DNA of 64,000 nucleotides, taken from the NCBI GenBank assembly GCA_947499545.1, contig CANMOZ010000007.1, positions 62,001-126,000 of the forward strand, written 5' to 3'. The DNA is from an uncultured Saccharospirillaceae bacterium (GTDB lineage Bacteria > Pseudomonadota > Gammaproteobacteria > Pseudomonadales > Oceanobacteraceae). Under the pieces are notes generated by a model that was not told the origin of the DNA, ran no database searches, and saw nothing but the letters and a program-made list of their open reading frames with translations. A program made the position numbers and the translations under genes. This document shows, in pieces, positions 26,001 to 34,034 of the stretch; the stretch's first letter is position 1, and the number at the start of each line of letters is the position of its first letter.

Positions 26001-29000
26001 CTGGCGCCAAGCCAAACATTCTCCTGAAACCCTTGTTTCAGGAAAGCCTGTTGGCAGTGATGCCTCTTCAGAAAATGGGATATCGATAAGTTTAACATTC
26101 CATTCTGTTGCCTCTTTTGCTAAAGAACCCAATAAACCCTGGCATGCAGACAGGCTCGGATCGATGATTTCTTGTCTTGAAATCTGCGCCCCTGCAGTTG
26201 TGATCACTTGTAGCGTGAACGTTTGATCCGTATTGATAATTTTCTGTAATGCTTTGATTAATCGAAACAGATTGAGTGAAGGTGCATCCGGGTCAGCATT
26301 CAACCATGAATCTTCTGAACCCAATTGCATATCAATAGGAGCAACCCAAACCAAACGATTAAAGTTTGGCTGGGCTTTTAGCTGGCTAAAGATAATTTCC
26401 GTAGATTCAGCATTCAATTCAAATAATTGGTTGGCTGCTGGATAGAGTGTTTTCAGCCATTCTGATAAATCTGACCGATTAGAAATGATTAACGTCGAAT
26501 CCTGTGAAGGCTGTATTATTTGGCTCTTATTAACTTGCCAAGCCGGCACCAAATAACTCATGCCTTCAGGTAACGGCATTTCTTCAGAATTTGTAATTGA
26601 TTGGGGTGTTATATTGGTATCGGGTAGAGCACTCAAACTTATAGGTGTCGATTGCAAGCCTTTCAAACTAACAGCAAGTTGACCGGAGTGAGAGTACAGA
26701 TTGATATGGATCTTTTGATCTTGTTCAGTGCTCGATTCATCAAGTTCAATCCAAGCCCACATATTTGCTTCACAAGGAGCAAACACCTGTATTGACTCCA
26801 GCGCAGACGGAACCCGTAATTCAAGAGGTCTATCGTTTTGCAACAGCAATCCTAACGATGCTTGTAAGGCTGAATCCATCATTCCTGGATGTAAAACAGT
26901 TTCTGCTTTCACATCAGCATCAGGTAAGGATAGTTTTGCCAATACTTGCTGTGGCTGCATCCAGAGGTGTTCAATACCTCGGTGTCCATCACCGTATTGA
27001 ATACCCAGTTGTTCAAAAATCGAATATAAACCTGCTCCTTCCAGGCCTTGCTGCCAGCCACCGGATTGCATGAGTTGGTTAACATCAATACGGTATTTTT
27101 CCGAATTAGTTTTCGAGCAAGCTTCAACCAAAACGATACTACCCGTGCAATGATCCACTCGATTTTGCCCTTCCATTGAGAAAATCCGAAAATCAACTTG
27201 CTGCTCGTTTGGTGAAAGCACAATGTCTAAACTTGGATTTTCTTTTGTATAGCTGTAGGGCCGTAACCAACGAATACCATGAAAGACTATTTGTTGTTCC
27301 TCTAGACTTACTTCATCCAAAGACGTCACGACAGCTGCTCGAGCCATTTCCAAATAGCCAACCCCCGGCATGATTCGACGGTTTAAAACCTGATGATCGT
27401 TGAACCAAGACTCTTCACCAGACCAATGACTGGAAAATCGTTGCTCAAGAAAATTAGAAATATTCCACTCGAGCATAGGGTGCAACCAACGCTGGAGTAG
27501 TGGAAGCGATTGCATTTGCTGCTCCGCCAAAGGTGCTGCGGGAACAGCTAAATCCGTAACCCAATATCGATCCTGCGCAAATGCATATCCTGGCAAACTG
27601 ATGCGTCTTAGTGTTGAATCTTCTGGATAGAGTCTTTGCCATTCAATAGGCAAGCCTTGACACCAAAGCTCCAATAACTTGGGGTGTTTACGTTTTTCAA
27701 GCCATGCTGCTAACGCAAGACGCATATCCTCATCTTGTTGGAATAATGCTAAAGCTGGATTATCTTTGGTTATATTCCCTTGATAGGTGGCTTCACCTGT
27801 TTCTGCGAATTGTATAAGTTGATCACGCAGTGATTCGATATTCTCACTTAAAAAGGCGGCTCTTGCTTCCATCGCATCACGGCCAACTTGTAACGTAAAT
27901 GCCATATTAGCCAGCCAGTGTTTGATATCAACACTGGCTTCTTTAGGAGGTTGATCCAACCAATGCGCTAACCTACTTGCATAGGCACGTAAACGCTCTT
28001 CTGATTTCGCAGAGATAACAAAAGGCAGTACGCCTGAGAACTCTGAATCTCTAACTGAACTTCCAGGCTCTAGATACTCTTCCAGCACCACATGTGCATT
28101 GGCACCACCAAAACTGAAGGAACTTATGCCCGCTCTTCTGGGTAAAACTTGCCCCCGTTCATCGGTATAGGCTTCCCATTCTCTGGCTTCTTGGAGTATA
28201 AAAAAGGGGCTTTGGTCCAGTTCGATGTAGGGATTAAGCGTTTCACAATGAAGACTTTTAAAAAGTTTCTTGTACTTAAGTTGCAAAATTACCTTAATCA
28301 CGCTGGCAATCCCGGCAGCCAGCTCTAAGTGCCCGATATTGGATTTTACAGAACCGACACCACAGTAATTAAACTGGGAATCGCGAACACCCTTCTCGTC
28401 GCTGAGTTCCCTAAAAGCGGTTTTCAAACCATTAATTTCAATGGGATCCCCCAAGGGAGTGCCGGTACCGTGGGACTCAATATAGCCAATGCTGCGAGGA
28501 TCAATGTTCGCTTGCCGATAAGCCGCTTTGATCACCTCGGCTTGGGCTTTTGGATTAGGCGCCGTCAGTGATGTCGCTTTACCACCGTGATTTTCTGCAC
28601 TGCCACGAATCAGAGCATAAATATGATCGCCATCTGCTTCGGCTTGGCGACGTTTCTTCAAGAAAACAACACCCACACCTTCACCGCGAACATAGCCATT
28701 CGCTTCACTCGAAAAAGCTTTACTACGGCCATCCAAGGCTAACATACCGGCTTTACTGAAGCTGATATGGGCTTCTGGTGCGATCAATGTGTTGACGCCC
28801 CCTACAAAAGCCATTTCACAATCGCCGGATCGAATGGCTTGCACAGCTCGATGTAATGCTATTAATGAAGAAGAGCATGCGCTTTCAATAGGTTCACTAG
28901 GGCCGTGTAGATCTAAAAAGAAACTCATTCTATTGGGGCCAACCGATGGCACCATGGCGGTATTACTGTAACCTTCGATAGGAATATTGGCTTTGGCAAT

Positions 29001-32000
29001 TAAACTGCTGTAACCCGTTACTCCTGTACCTGCGAAAATTCCGGTGGAAGTGCCGGCAATGTCCTTTGCGGAATACCCTGCATCATCCAAAGCCAACCAG
29101 ATATATTGCATCAATAGCCGTTGTTGTGGATCCATCAATTGGGCTTCTTTAGGAGAGATCCCAAAGAAGAAAGGATCAAAATTTTCAATTCCAGCAATAA
29201 AACCACCGTACTTTACGTTACATTTATTAGCTTCTTGGTATGGATCACCCCAGTAAGCACGCCAATCCCAACGATCTATTGGAATTTCACTGATGCAATC
29301 ACGGCTCGATTCTAGATTCCGATAAAATTCGTCAATATTTTCTGCTTCAGGGAAACAGCCACTCACGCCTATGATCGCTATATCATCCTCTTCATTCGAA
29401 CCAAATGGCTTTTTAGATTTACCCAATGAACTGAACATGGTCCGAGTATCTTTGAATCTTTTTTGCTTTAAATCTTGCTGCTTAAATTTATTACCTTGCT
29501 TTTCAGGCTCGACATTAGTATCTCTTGATACCTTTAAATTTTGCGAAATGAGCTGTTCAGTCAACAACGATGAATGCTCATCGTTCAGAAACTCTATAAA
29601 ATGAGAAAGTGTTGGAAACTCGAAAAAAATGGTAGGCGTTAGCTTTACTTCCCATTTCTTTTTGATTGTATTTGCTAAAGTAGTCAAACTGATTGAATCA
29701 AACCCGTATTGACTGAATTCAGAATCAGGCTTTATTTCTTCAGCAGGCAACTTCATCTGTTCTGAAATAAGATGGGTCAATTCTTTGAACAATCTACTCT
29801 TGAGCTCTTCCGTCTGGGAATTTTCATGCTCCGATTCATTCAATTGCTTTCCAGACACCCTTTTTTTATGTTGTTCGACCTGATTTCCTGAGAAGTTTGA
29901 TATCAACGATTCTATCTTTTTGGCATCCCCGTGCATCACTAATACTTGGGATTCATCTAATGCAAAACTTTGTATTAAGGCTTGTATACCTGCATTATTG
30001 GGCATTGGGATGATGCCGGTGGATTCAGACATGAACTTTAGAGTTTCTGTCGAAACCTGCATTCCACCATTTTTCCATAAAGGCCAATTGATAGACAAGG
30101 TTCGTCCAAATCGTTTTCCTTTCATCACCTTACGGTTACGATACTCAGCATATTGATCCAAAAAGGCGTTTGCAGTTGCATAATCCGATTGACCTGTATT
30201 GCCAACAACCCCAGCACCTGATGAAAAGAGTATAAAAAAGTCCAATTCAATATTAGTAGTGGCTTTATCTAAATTACGAGTCCCTTGGACTTTTGGTAAC
30301 ATCACACGCCTAAATACATCTTCGTTTTTGCTAGCAAATAATCCATCTTCGGTTATTCCAGCACTGTGCAAAATCCCATTCAAATGCCCTTGCTCTAACA
30401 AAATTTGGGATATTGCATCTTGAACCTTCTCGAGCTGACTGATATCTAGAGGTAGATATCGAATGTCAATTGATCCAGACCCTAAATCTGATAAGTCTTT
30501 AAGACTATTTTGCTCAGAACGACCTGTCAGATAAACAGTGGCTCTTTGAGTAGAATCAGCAATGGCTCTTGTAAATAACCGACCTAAGCCACCCAATCCA
30601 CCTGTAATTAAATAAACTCCATTATCTTTCCATGGGGCTGGCGTTGTTAGATCCATTTCAGGGCAAGGCACCCATCGTTTGACTCTACGCTGGTTATTGG
30701 TATAACAAATCTCTTGATCTTTTAACGGAGCTTCATTTTGAATAATGTCAAATATCTTATTTTCATCATCAAACTCTATCACTTGAAAATTTAAACTAGG
30801 CATTTCAAGCTGCAAGCTACGAAGCATTGCGGCAAAACCATTAGATAATGCTTCATTTTTAGGGTTATAAATTAGCAGCTGGATAAGAGATCTCTTGTTC
30901 TTTTCAATATTTATAAACAGTTGTACCTTAGCTAGCAATTCTAGGGCTTGTTCTTGAAAATTAACCGCAACATTGTCTTCAAAGTTTGAAAGATATTCTA
31001 CACTGATATCAGAGTCACTCTGTGTTAACGCTACCTTCAGATGAGAAGCCTCTTGCGATTCGCACCCACCAAAAACGATCAATCGCCTTTCATAATACTT
31101 TTCCTGGCCAGCATCTTTTCCGTTTTCTTCCCATGCAGGTCGAAACAATAAGGTTTTTGGGTCTACAAGCGGAACCGACACTGTTTCAACATTGAGATCT
31201 AACAAACGTGAGGTAAAACCTTTCAGTAAAACACAAGCCTTTCCATCAGAATCAAAGAGATCAATATTTAGGCGCATGAGATCTTTTGACTGATCATTAT
31301 CTAATTGTGAATCAGTGCGATAAATATGAGCCCACATATGCGTTTCACAATTACTAATTACCTGCAAGCGTTCTAAGGCAAAGGGTAGGTATGGCTGAGT
31401 GATTGAAAAAGTCGGGTAAGATTCATTTACTTTATCATCAACCATCAAACCTAAAGCCGCTTGCAAGGCGGAGTCCATCATGGATGGATGCAGGTAATAA
31501 TCTCCCAAGGAGGCCACTTCCGATGCGGGCAACACCAACTCTGCCAGTACTTGATTATTACCAACTTGAATGCCAGCAATTCCTTGATACATAGGTCCAT
31601 GATCAAAGCTCATATTTCTATACGTAGCGTAAATCTGATCAGCTGGAATCTTGAACTTAGAGATTCGAGATCGTAGCTCACTTAATTCTGATGATTCTTG
31701 AAACACAGAATTGCCATACACTGCTGTACCCTGACTGTGTATAACCCATTCTTCTTCAGAGAAACCTGTTTGGTGATCTATTTCATTACTTCGAATTTCA
31801 AAATTTATTTCCCGGTTATCTTCAACCGTTAATTCAATCGATACTTGCCTTGGTTTTTCTTCAACAATTAATGGCCGTAACCAAACGATATTATTGAAAG
31901 TAGGTTGTTCATTTGAAGAAACTAAATCACCAACAGCCAAGGCAATAGCTGCACGAGCCATTTCAATATGAGCTACTCCAGGAAATATCTTATTTCCAGC

Positions 32001-34034
32001 GACCTTATGCTGCTCTAAGAAATTTTCATTTCCGCTAAATAGAGTGGTATATCTCTGATGAGACAAATCCGATAAATTTTTCGCTATGAAAGGGTGCAAA
32101 TGATTCACGACTGATTCTGTCGTTGCTGATTTTTGGCCACCTCCTTGGCCTCGCATGGAAGGTGCTACCCAAACATCTAATTGTGCAAAGGGATAGGTCG
32201 GCGCATGTATACGGTGTGCATCTGGACAATATTCTTGGTTTAGCTCTTGCCAGCTAATCTCAGCACCTGCTATCCAAGCAGAAGCTACCGATTTCAAGCC
32301 CTGAGAATCCAACGCCTTAGGTAACTCAAGGACTTCTTTGCCTGATGTCTCAGAGTACCAACAATTTGGAGGGGTCTCTCCAGATAGCCAGTTATCTAAA
32401 GTTTCGGACAATTCTTCGCTGGTTTTAGCAATAACAATCAATCGATGTGCAAAGGCTTCACGGCCTACTTGAAGTGTATAGGCTAAATCAGAAACCTTAA
32501 GAAAGGTATTCTTTAGTGTTTCTGATAGAGATTCAACATACTGAACTAGGGATTTTTTTGTTCGTGCTGACACTGGAAATAACAATGGAATATTCTTTTC
32601 GACGGAATGATTATTATCAGCATTCTTCGCTACGTGATCACGCACCACCAGGTGTACATTAGTTCCACTATGCCCAAAGGAATTCAATGCAGCTAAACGG
32701 GGAACACCTATTTCTGATTCCCAGGCTATAAGCTCAGCATTTATTTTGAATGCCGAGTGTTTAAGTTTAATTCGAGGATTTATAGATACATGGTTCAATA
32801 AACTTGGAATTTGGTTGTTTTGCATTGAAAGCAAAATTCTTATGAGACCAACAACACCAGCTGCAGCAGATGCGTGACCAATATTGGCTTTAGTACTACC
32901 CAACAAGCAATACTCTTCATCTTGAGTGAAATGCTTAAAAGCTCGAATTAATGCTCCAGCTTCAACGGGATCACCTAAAGGAGTACCTGTACCATGAGAT
33001 TCAACATAGCTTATATCTTTGGGATTTATATCTTGTTTCTGGTATAAGGATTTAATTAATGTCTCTTGAGATTGGCCATTGGGAGCAGTGATGCCATTGC
33101 TTGCCCCATCCTGGTTCATACCACTGGCACAGATAACACCATAAATCGGATCATGATCAATAATCGCTTTATCTAAAGGCTTTAACACGACCATGCCGAT
33201 TGCTTCTGAAAGCACTATGCCATCACTGCTTATATCAAACGTATGACACCGACCGGTGGGAGACAACATATCCATTTGCGACAAGCTAATGAGCCCCTGT
33301 TCATTTAAAGAAGCAAAAACGCCCCCCGCTATCGCAAATTCAGATTCACCTTTTTGCAAACTCTCACAGGCAAGATGAATGGCAACTGCCGAGGAAGAAC
33401 AGCCTGTATTGACGACCAGAGCAGGCCCCTTTAAATCGAGAAAATAGGATAATCTAGAAGCGATAATTGCATCAGATGCACCAATAAAGGTTTCATGAAA
33501 GTAGCCGGTAGGTTCTGCACCAACGAATATTCCTACAGGACGCTTCTTTAGCGACTTTGGATTATATCCGGCATCTTCAATTGCTTTCCAGCTTTCCTGA
33601 AGAACCAAGCGTTGATGCGGATTCATAGACTCTGCATCTCTTGGGGAGATATTGAAAAACAACGGATCAAACTTATCTCGATTTTTAAGAACCCCACCCC
33701 ATTTACAGTACGTTTTACCTGGTTTTGGTTCTTCAGAATATACATCTGGTTTTAGGATGTATCGGTCACCCAACTCAACAACCGAATCAACACCATTTTT
33801 TAAATTATCCCAAAATTCCTGCACATTATCTGCGCCTGGGAATTGCCCTGACATCCCAATGATAGCGATTTCAAGTGGTGCATCACTATTCGCGTCAGGC
33901 TTTGTGATAGGCTTAACCCCAACCTTACCTTTAAACTCTTCCTTCAATTGCTCCAACTGTTGTTTAGCGGCTTCTTCAGATATTTCTCCTGATTTAAATT
34001 TTTTTATTATATTTTTAAATTTATTATTTTTCAT
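21225..34034 (-). CDS. rhiD: Trans-AT PKS-3 (RhiD-like): KS-DH-KR-ACP, KS-DH-KR-MT-ACP-ACP, KS0
   Basis: 4269 aa, ATG 34034 to TGA 21225. The start overlaps the PKS-2 stop as ATGA, with AAGGG 6 nt upstream. N-terminal residues 1-45 form a charged helix pair (docking). Then KS (about 55-465, Cys212, His347), DH (His676, Asp854), KR (Tyr1285), ACP (Ser1447); KS (Cys1720, His1855), DH (His2214, Asp2387), KR (Tyr2862), C-MT (SAM loop near 3153), tandem ACPs (Ser3417, Ser3532); then a KS0 (Cys3830, with Ala3964 where the catalytic His should be), linker and a C-terminal helical tail (last 30 residues). It has no ACP after the KS0, so the last module must be completed by the N-terminus of PKS-4. 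Predicted output is a diene carrying one alpha-methyl group, corresponding to C8-C11 of rhizoxin before double-bond migration. PKS identity is certain; rhiD naming is by collinearity. Confidence 0.92.
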   Translation of the reverse strand: MKNNKFKNIIKKFKSGEISEEAAKQQLEQLKEEFKGKVGVKPITKPDANSDAPLEIAIIGMSGQFPGADNVQEFWDNLKNGVDSVVELGDRYILKPDVYSEEPKPGKTYCKWGGVLKNRDKFDPLFFNISPRDAESMNPHQRLVLQESWKAIEDAGYNPKSLKKRPVGIFVGAEPTGYFHETFIGASDAIIASRLSYFLDLKGPALVVNTGCSSSAVAIHLACESLQKGESEFAIAGGVFASLNEQGLISLSQMDMLSPTGRCHTFDISSDGIVLSEAIGMVVLKPLDKAIIDHDPIYGVICASGMNQDGASNGITAPNGQSQETLIKSLYQKQDINPKDISYVESHGTGTPLGDPVEAGALIRAFKHFTQDEEYCLLGSTKANIGHASAAAGVVGLIRILLSMQNNQIPSLLNHVSINPRIKLKHSAFKINAELIAWESEIGVPRLAALNSFGHSGTNVHLVVRDHVAKNADNNHSVEKNIPLLFPVSARTKKSLVQYVESLSETLKNTFLKVSDLAYTLQVGREAFAHRLIVIAKTSEELSETLDNWLSGETPPNCWYSETSGKEVLELPKALDSQGLKSVASAWIAGAEISWQELNQEYCPDAHRIHAPTYPFAQLDVWVAPSMRGQGGGQKSATTESVVNHLHPFIAKNLSDLSHQRYTTLFSGNENFLEQHKVAGNKIFPGVAHIEMARAAIALAVGDLVSSNEQPTFNNIVWLRPLIVEEKPRQVSIELTVEDNREINFEIRSNEIDHQTGFSEEEWVIHSQGTAVYGNSVFQESSELSELRSRISKFKIPADQIYATYRNMSFDHGPMYQGIAGIQVGNNQVLAELVLPASEVASLGDYYLHPSMMDSALQAALGLMVDDKVNESYPTFSITQPYLPFALERLQVISNCETHMWAHIYRTDSQLDNDQSKDLMRLNIDLFDSDGKACVLLKGFTSRLLDLNVETVSVPLVDPKTLLFRPAWEENGKDAGQEKYYERRLIVFGGCESQEASHLKVALTQSDSDISVEYLSNFEDNVAVNFQEQALELLAKVQLFINIEKNKRSLIQLLIYNPKNEALSNGFAAMLRSLQLEMPSLNFQVIEFDDENKIFDIIQNEAPLKDQEICYTNNQRRVKRWVPCPEMDLTTPAPWKDNGVYLITGGLGGLGRLFTRAIADSTQRATVYLTGRSEQNSLKDLSDLGSGSIDIRYLPLDISQLEKVQDAISQILLEQGHLNGILHSAGITEDGLFASKNEDVFRRVMLPKVQGTRNLDKATTNIELDFFILFSSGAGVVGNTGQSDYATANAFLDQYAEYRNRKVMKGKRFGRTLSINWPLWKNGGMQVSTETLKFMSESTGIIPMPNNAGIQALIQSFALDESQVLVMHGDAKKIESLISNFSGNQVEQHKKRVSGKQLNESEHENSQTEELKSRLFKELTHLISEQMKLPAEEIKPDSEFSQYGFDSISLTTLANTIKKKWEVKLTPTIFFEFPTLSHFIEFLNDEHSSLLTEQLISQNLKVSRDTNVEPEKQGNKFKQQDLKQKRFKDTRTMFSSLGKSKKPFGSNEEDDIAIIGVSGCFPEAENIDEFYRNLESSRDCISEIPIDRWDWRAYWGDPYQEANKCNVKYGGFIAGIENFDPFFFGISPKEAQLMDPQQRLLMQYIWLALDDAGYSAKDIAGTSTGIFAGTGVTGYSSLIAKANIPIEGYSNTAMVPSVGPNRMSFFLDLHGPSEPIESACSSSLIALHRAVQAIRSGDCEMAFVGGVNTLIAPEAHISFSKAGMLALDGRSKAFSSEANGYVRGEGVGVVFLKKRRQAEADGDHIYALIRGSAENHGGKATSLTAPNPKAQAEVIKAAYRQANIDPRSIGYIESHGTGTPLGDPIEINGLKTAFRELSDEKGVRDSQFNYCGVGSVKSNIGHLELAAGIASVIKVILQLKYKKLFKSLHCETLNPYIELDQSPFFILQEAREWEAYTDERGQVLPRRAGISSFSFGGANAHVVLEEYLEPGSSVRDSEFSGVLPFVISAKSEERLRAYASRLAHWLDQPPKEASVDIKHWLANMAFTLQVGRDAMEARAAFLSENIESLRDQLIQFAETGEATYQGNITKDNPALALFQQDEDMRLALAAWLEKRKHPKLLELWCQGLPIEWQRLYPEDSTLRRISLPGYAFAQDRYWVTDLAVPAAPLAEQQMQSLPLLQRWLHPMLEWNISNFLEQRFSSHWSGEESWFNDHQVLNRRIMPGVGYLEMARAAVVTSLDEVSLEEQQIVFHGIRWLRPYSYTKENPSLDIVLSPNEQQVDFRIFSMEGQNRVDHCTGSIVLVEACSKTNSEKYRIDVNQLMQSGGWQQGLEGAGLYSIFEQLGIQYGDGHRGIEHLWMQPQQVLAKLSLPDADVKAETVLHPGMMDSALQASLGLLLQNDRPLELRVPSALESIQVFAPCEANMWAWIELDESSTEQDQKIHINLYSHSGQLAVSLKGLQSTPISLSALPDTNITPQSITNSEEMPLPEGMSYLVPAWQVNKSQIIQPSQDSTLIISNRSDLSEWLKTLYPAANQLFELNAESTEIIFSQLKAQPNFNRLVWVAPIDMQLGSEDSWLNADPDAPSLNLFRLIKALQKIINTDQTFTLQVITTAGAQISRQEIIDPSLSACQGLLGSLAKEATEWNVKLIDIPFSEEASLPTGFPETRVSGECLAWRQGEWFSQRLVPIKWPNEESTAPVQGFEKEGLYLVLGGAGGLGQVLTQHLIQHYQAKVVWLGRSPLDEDIQQRISSQEKYCQQYHAPLPQYFQVDARDESQLQQVRKQILEHCGAVQGVVHAGLVLKDVRLEQMKESEFLEALQAKTLTSQNLARVFNPKANPELKLFLFFSSMNAFSKAAGQGNYTAGCVYTDALAHALLEHWTCTVKVVNWSYWGSVGVVADPNIQARMAINGIGSIEPAEGMQALDALMSADVPQLGVLKLLKPMAIAGIDSDETISVMSRTALVNDQPWSLTQANIGDAPQHHQDTDTLYQQLLQIIARQLLDAVESPLSEQRVLETPAFGKCFNENSYYRRWLGETLNRLKEYKLIDGQGEIVQPIDPLSELWKGWRQSTQKWCEDTSIAAQVALMEACVKALPNLLRGEETATDVLFPKGSMTLVENIYKNNPVSDYFNAAQQSRIIAAVKFLAESSAKIRILEIGAGTGGTSAGLIEKLKPYTSNIQEYCYTDLSQVFLNFANTQFSSEAPYLKTALLDITKPCEEQGFELGQYDIVLATNVLHATPDIRTSLQNTKSLLKRGGLLVINEISDRSIFTHLSFGLLEGWWLYQDEHWRIPGSPALSSESWQRLLRLLGYDQVALPLKQYHELGQQIIVATSDGLINSAAKTVVKRATLKLPPMQPVSIQKAAPVHESLEGKQNNSAQLLFDQCQTFVVDTIAALVNMAPEELSTQSPLDRFGIDSIVQINLLQLLEKATGELSRTLLFEHNTVDQLVHYLIEEHSESLKAYFGIELEAASSPPATVLNRQDRIGSNSDKYLKDLKQQTFHWVQDCISSLINIPIEQLDPHQSLDRYGIDSILQINLIQMLEKGAGELPRTLLFEHNSIEQLADHLMADYEESLRTFFRANGENRQDLSAKHANLPTTPSVFLNPSQTIASIANRSMVKAVHLKPSPNMPRAENSRLRLRQDAVMDKCSNKLSNHQCHTDDIAIIGVAGRYPQADTLEQFWEQLSKGKSAIQAAPKERWADALTHDQSWASDDFFGGFLNDVDGFDHVLFDLKENEAANLSPELKQMLEVTWLTFENAGYSRQRLAEYQATQTAGVGVFIGSMYNQSTWSESNVEHAAIKSNVTDWQIPNRISHYFDLNGPSLAINSACSSSMTAIHLACQSLLQQDCSMAVAGGVNLILEPSKFQTLKLANLLSGDRLSRGFGKSDGMLPGEGAGAVLLKPLTEALADGDYVYAVIKGSCVKHGGGKQMYSAPDPKQQAQLMNDTLARAGVTSEQIHYVEAAANGSALGDPIEVVALKKVFGKQNPHHCALSTVKSNIGHLEAASGISQLTKVILQLQHRMLVPSINTDPINPHLRLDKSAFYLQKTLEPWATTLDDQGKASRKRCLINSFGAGGSYASLVVEEYPAKEAPPVQSNHCDSQLFCFSAASRSSLLAYLKNLKNQLNTHADVDLAELAQQLSKRDLHFGHRAAIIAGSVSELENLIDVATQSSDIDSKNIWISDVTGVGELDVEIAEGSLTEQAQAFCQGKRPVAHKHNHIAVPYALPPYQFDHFDSKKTEQWSETLFHQIADGELDAKAFEKIIKSSA
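23300..29390 (-). other. PKS-3 module 2: KS-DH-KR-MT-ACP-ACP
   Basis: KS (about 29390-28080) has ESACSSSL (TGC at 28875-28877), ESHGTGT and NIGHLELA, with the SAENHGG...SLTAPN signature. DH (about 27490-26620) has His at 27393-27395 in HxxxNxxxxP, and MMDSALQ (Asp at 26874-26876). KR has GGAGGLG near 25890, Tyr in GNYTAG (25449-25451), and the stereo Asp (LVLKD). C-MT (about 24960-24020) has ILEIGAGTGGT, plus NVLHAT and the INEI segment that carry the catalytic His and Glu. Two ACPs follow: Ser at 23784-23786 and 23439-23441. Predicted unit: CH=C(CH3), equivalent to C9/C8 of rhizoxin. Confidence 0.88.
29580..33870 (-). other. PKS-3 module 1: KS-DH-KR-ACP
   Basis: KS (about 33870-32640) carries NTGCSSSA (TGT at 33399-33401), ESHGTGT and ANIGHAS. 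The NTGCSSS motif is shared only with PKS-2 module 2, which like this one follows a KR-MT module. DH (about 32100-31180) has the fully canonical HxxxGxxxxP (His at 32007-32009) and MMDSALQ (Asp at 31473-31475). KR has GGLGGLG near 30600, Tyr in QSDYATAN (30180-30182), and the stereo Asp (GITED). ACP has GFDSI with Ser at 29694-29696. The product is CH=CH. If the pathway is rhizoxin this bond must move to beta,gamma before or during the next step, perhaps by this DH. Confidence 0.88.
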
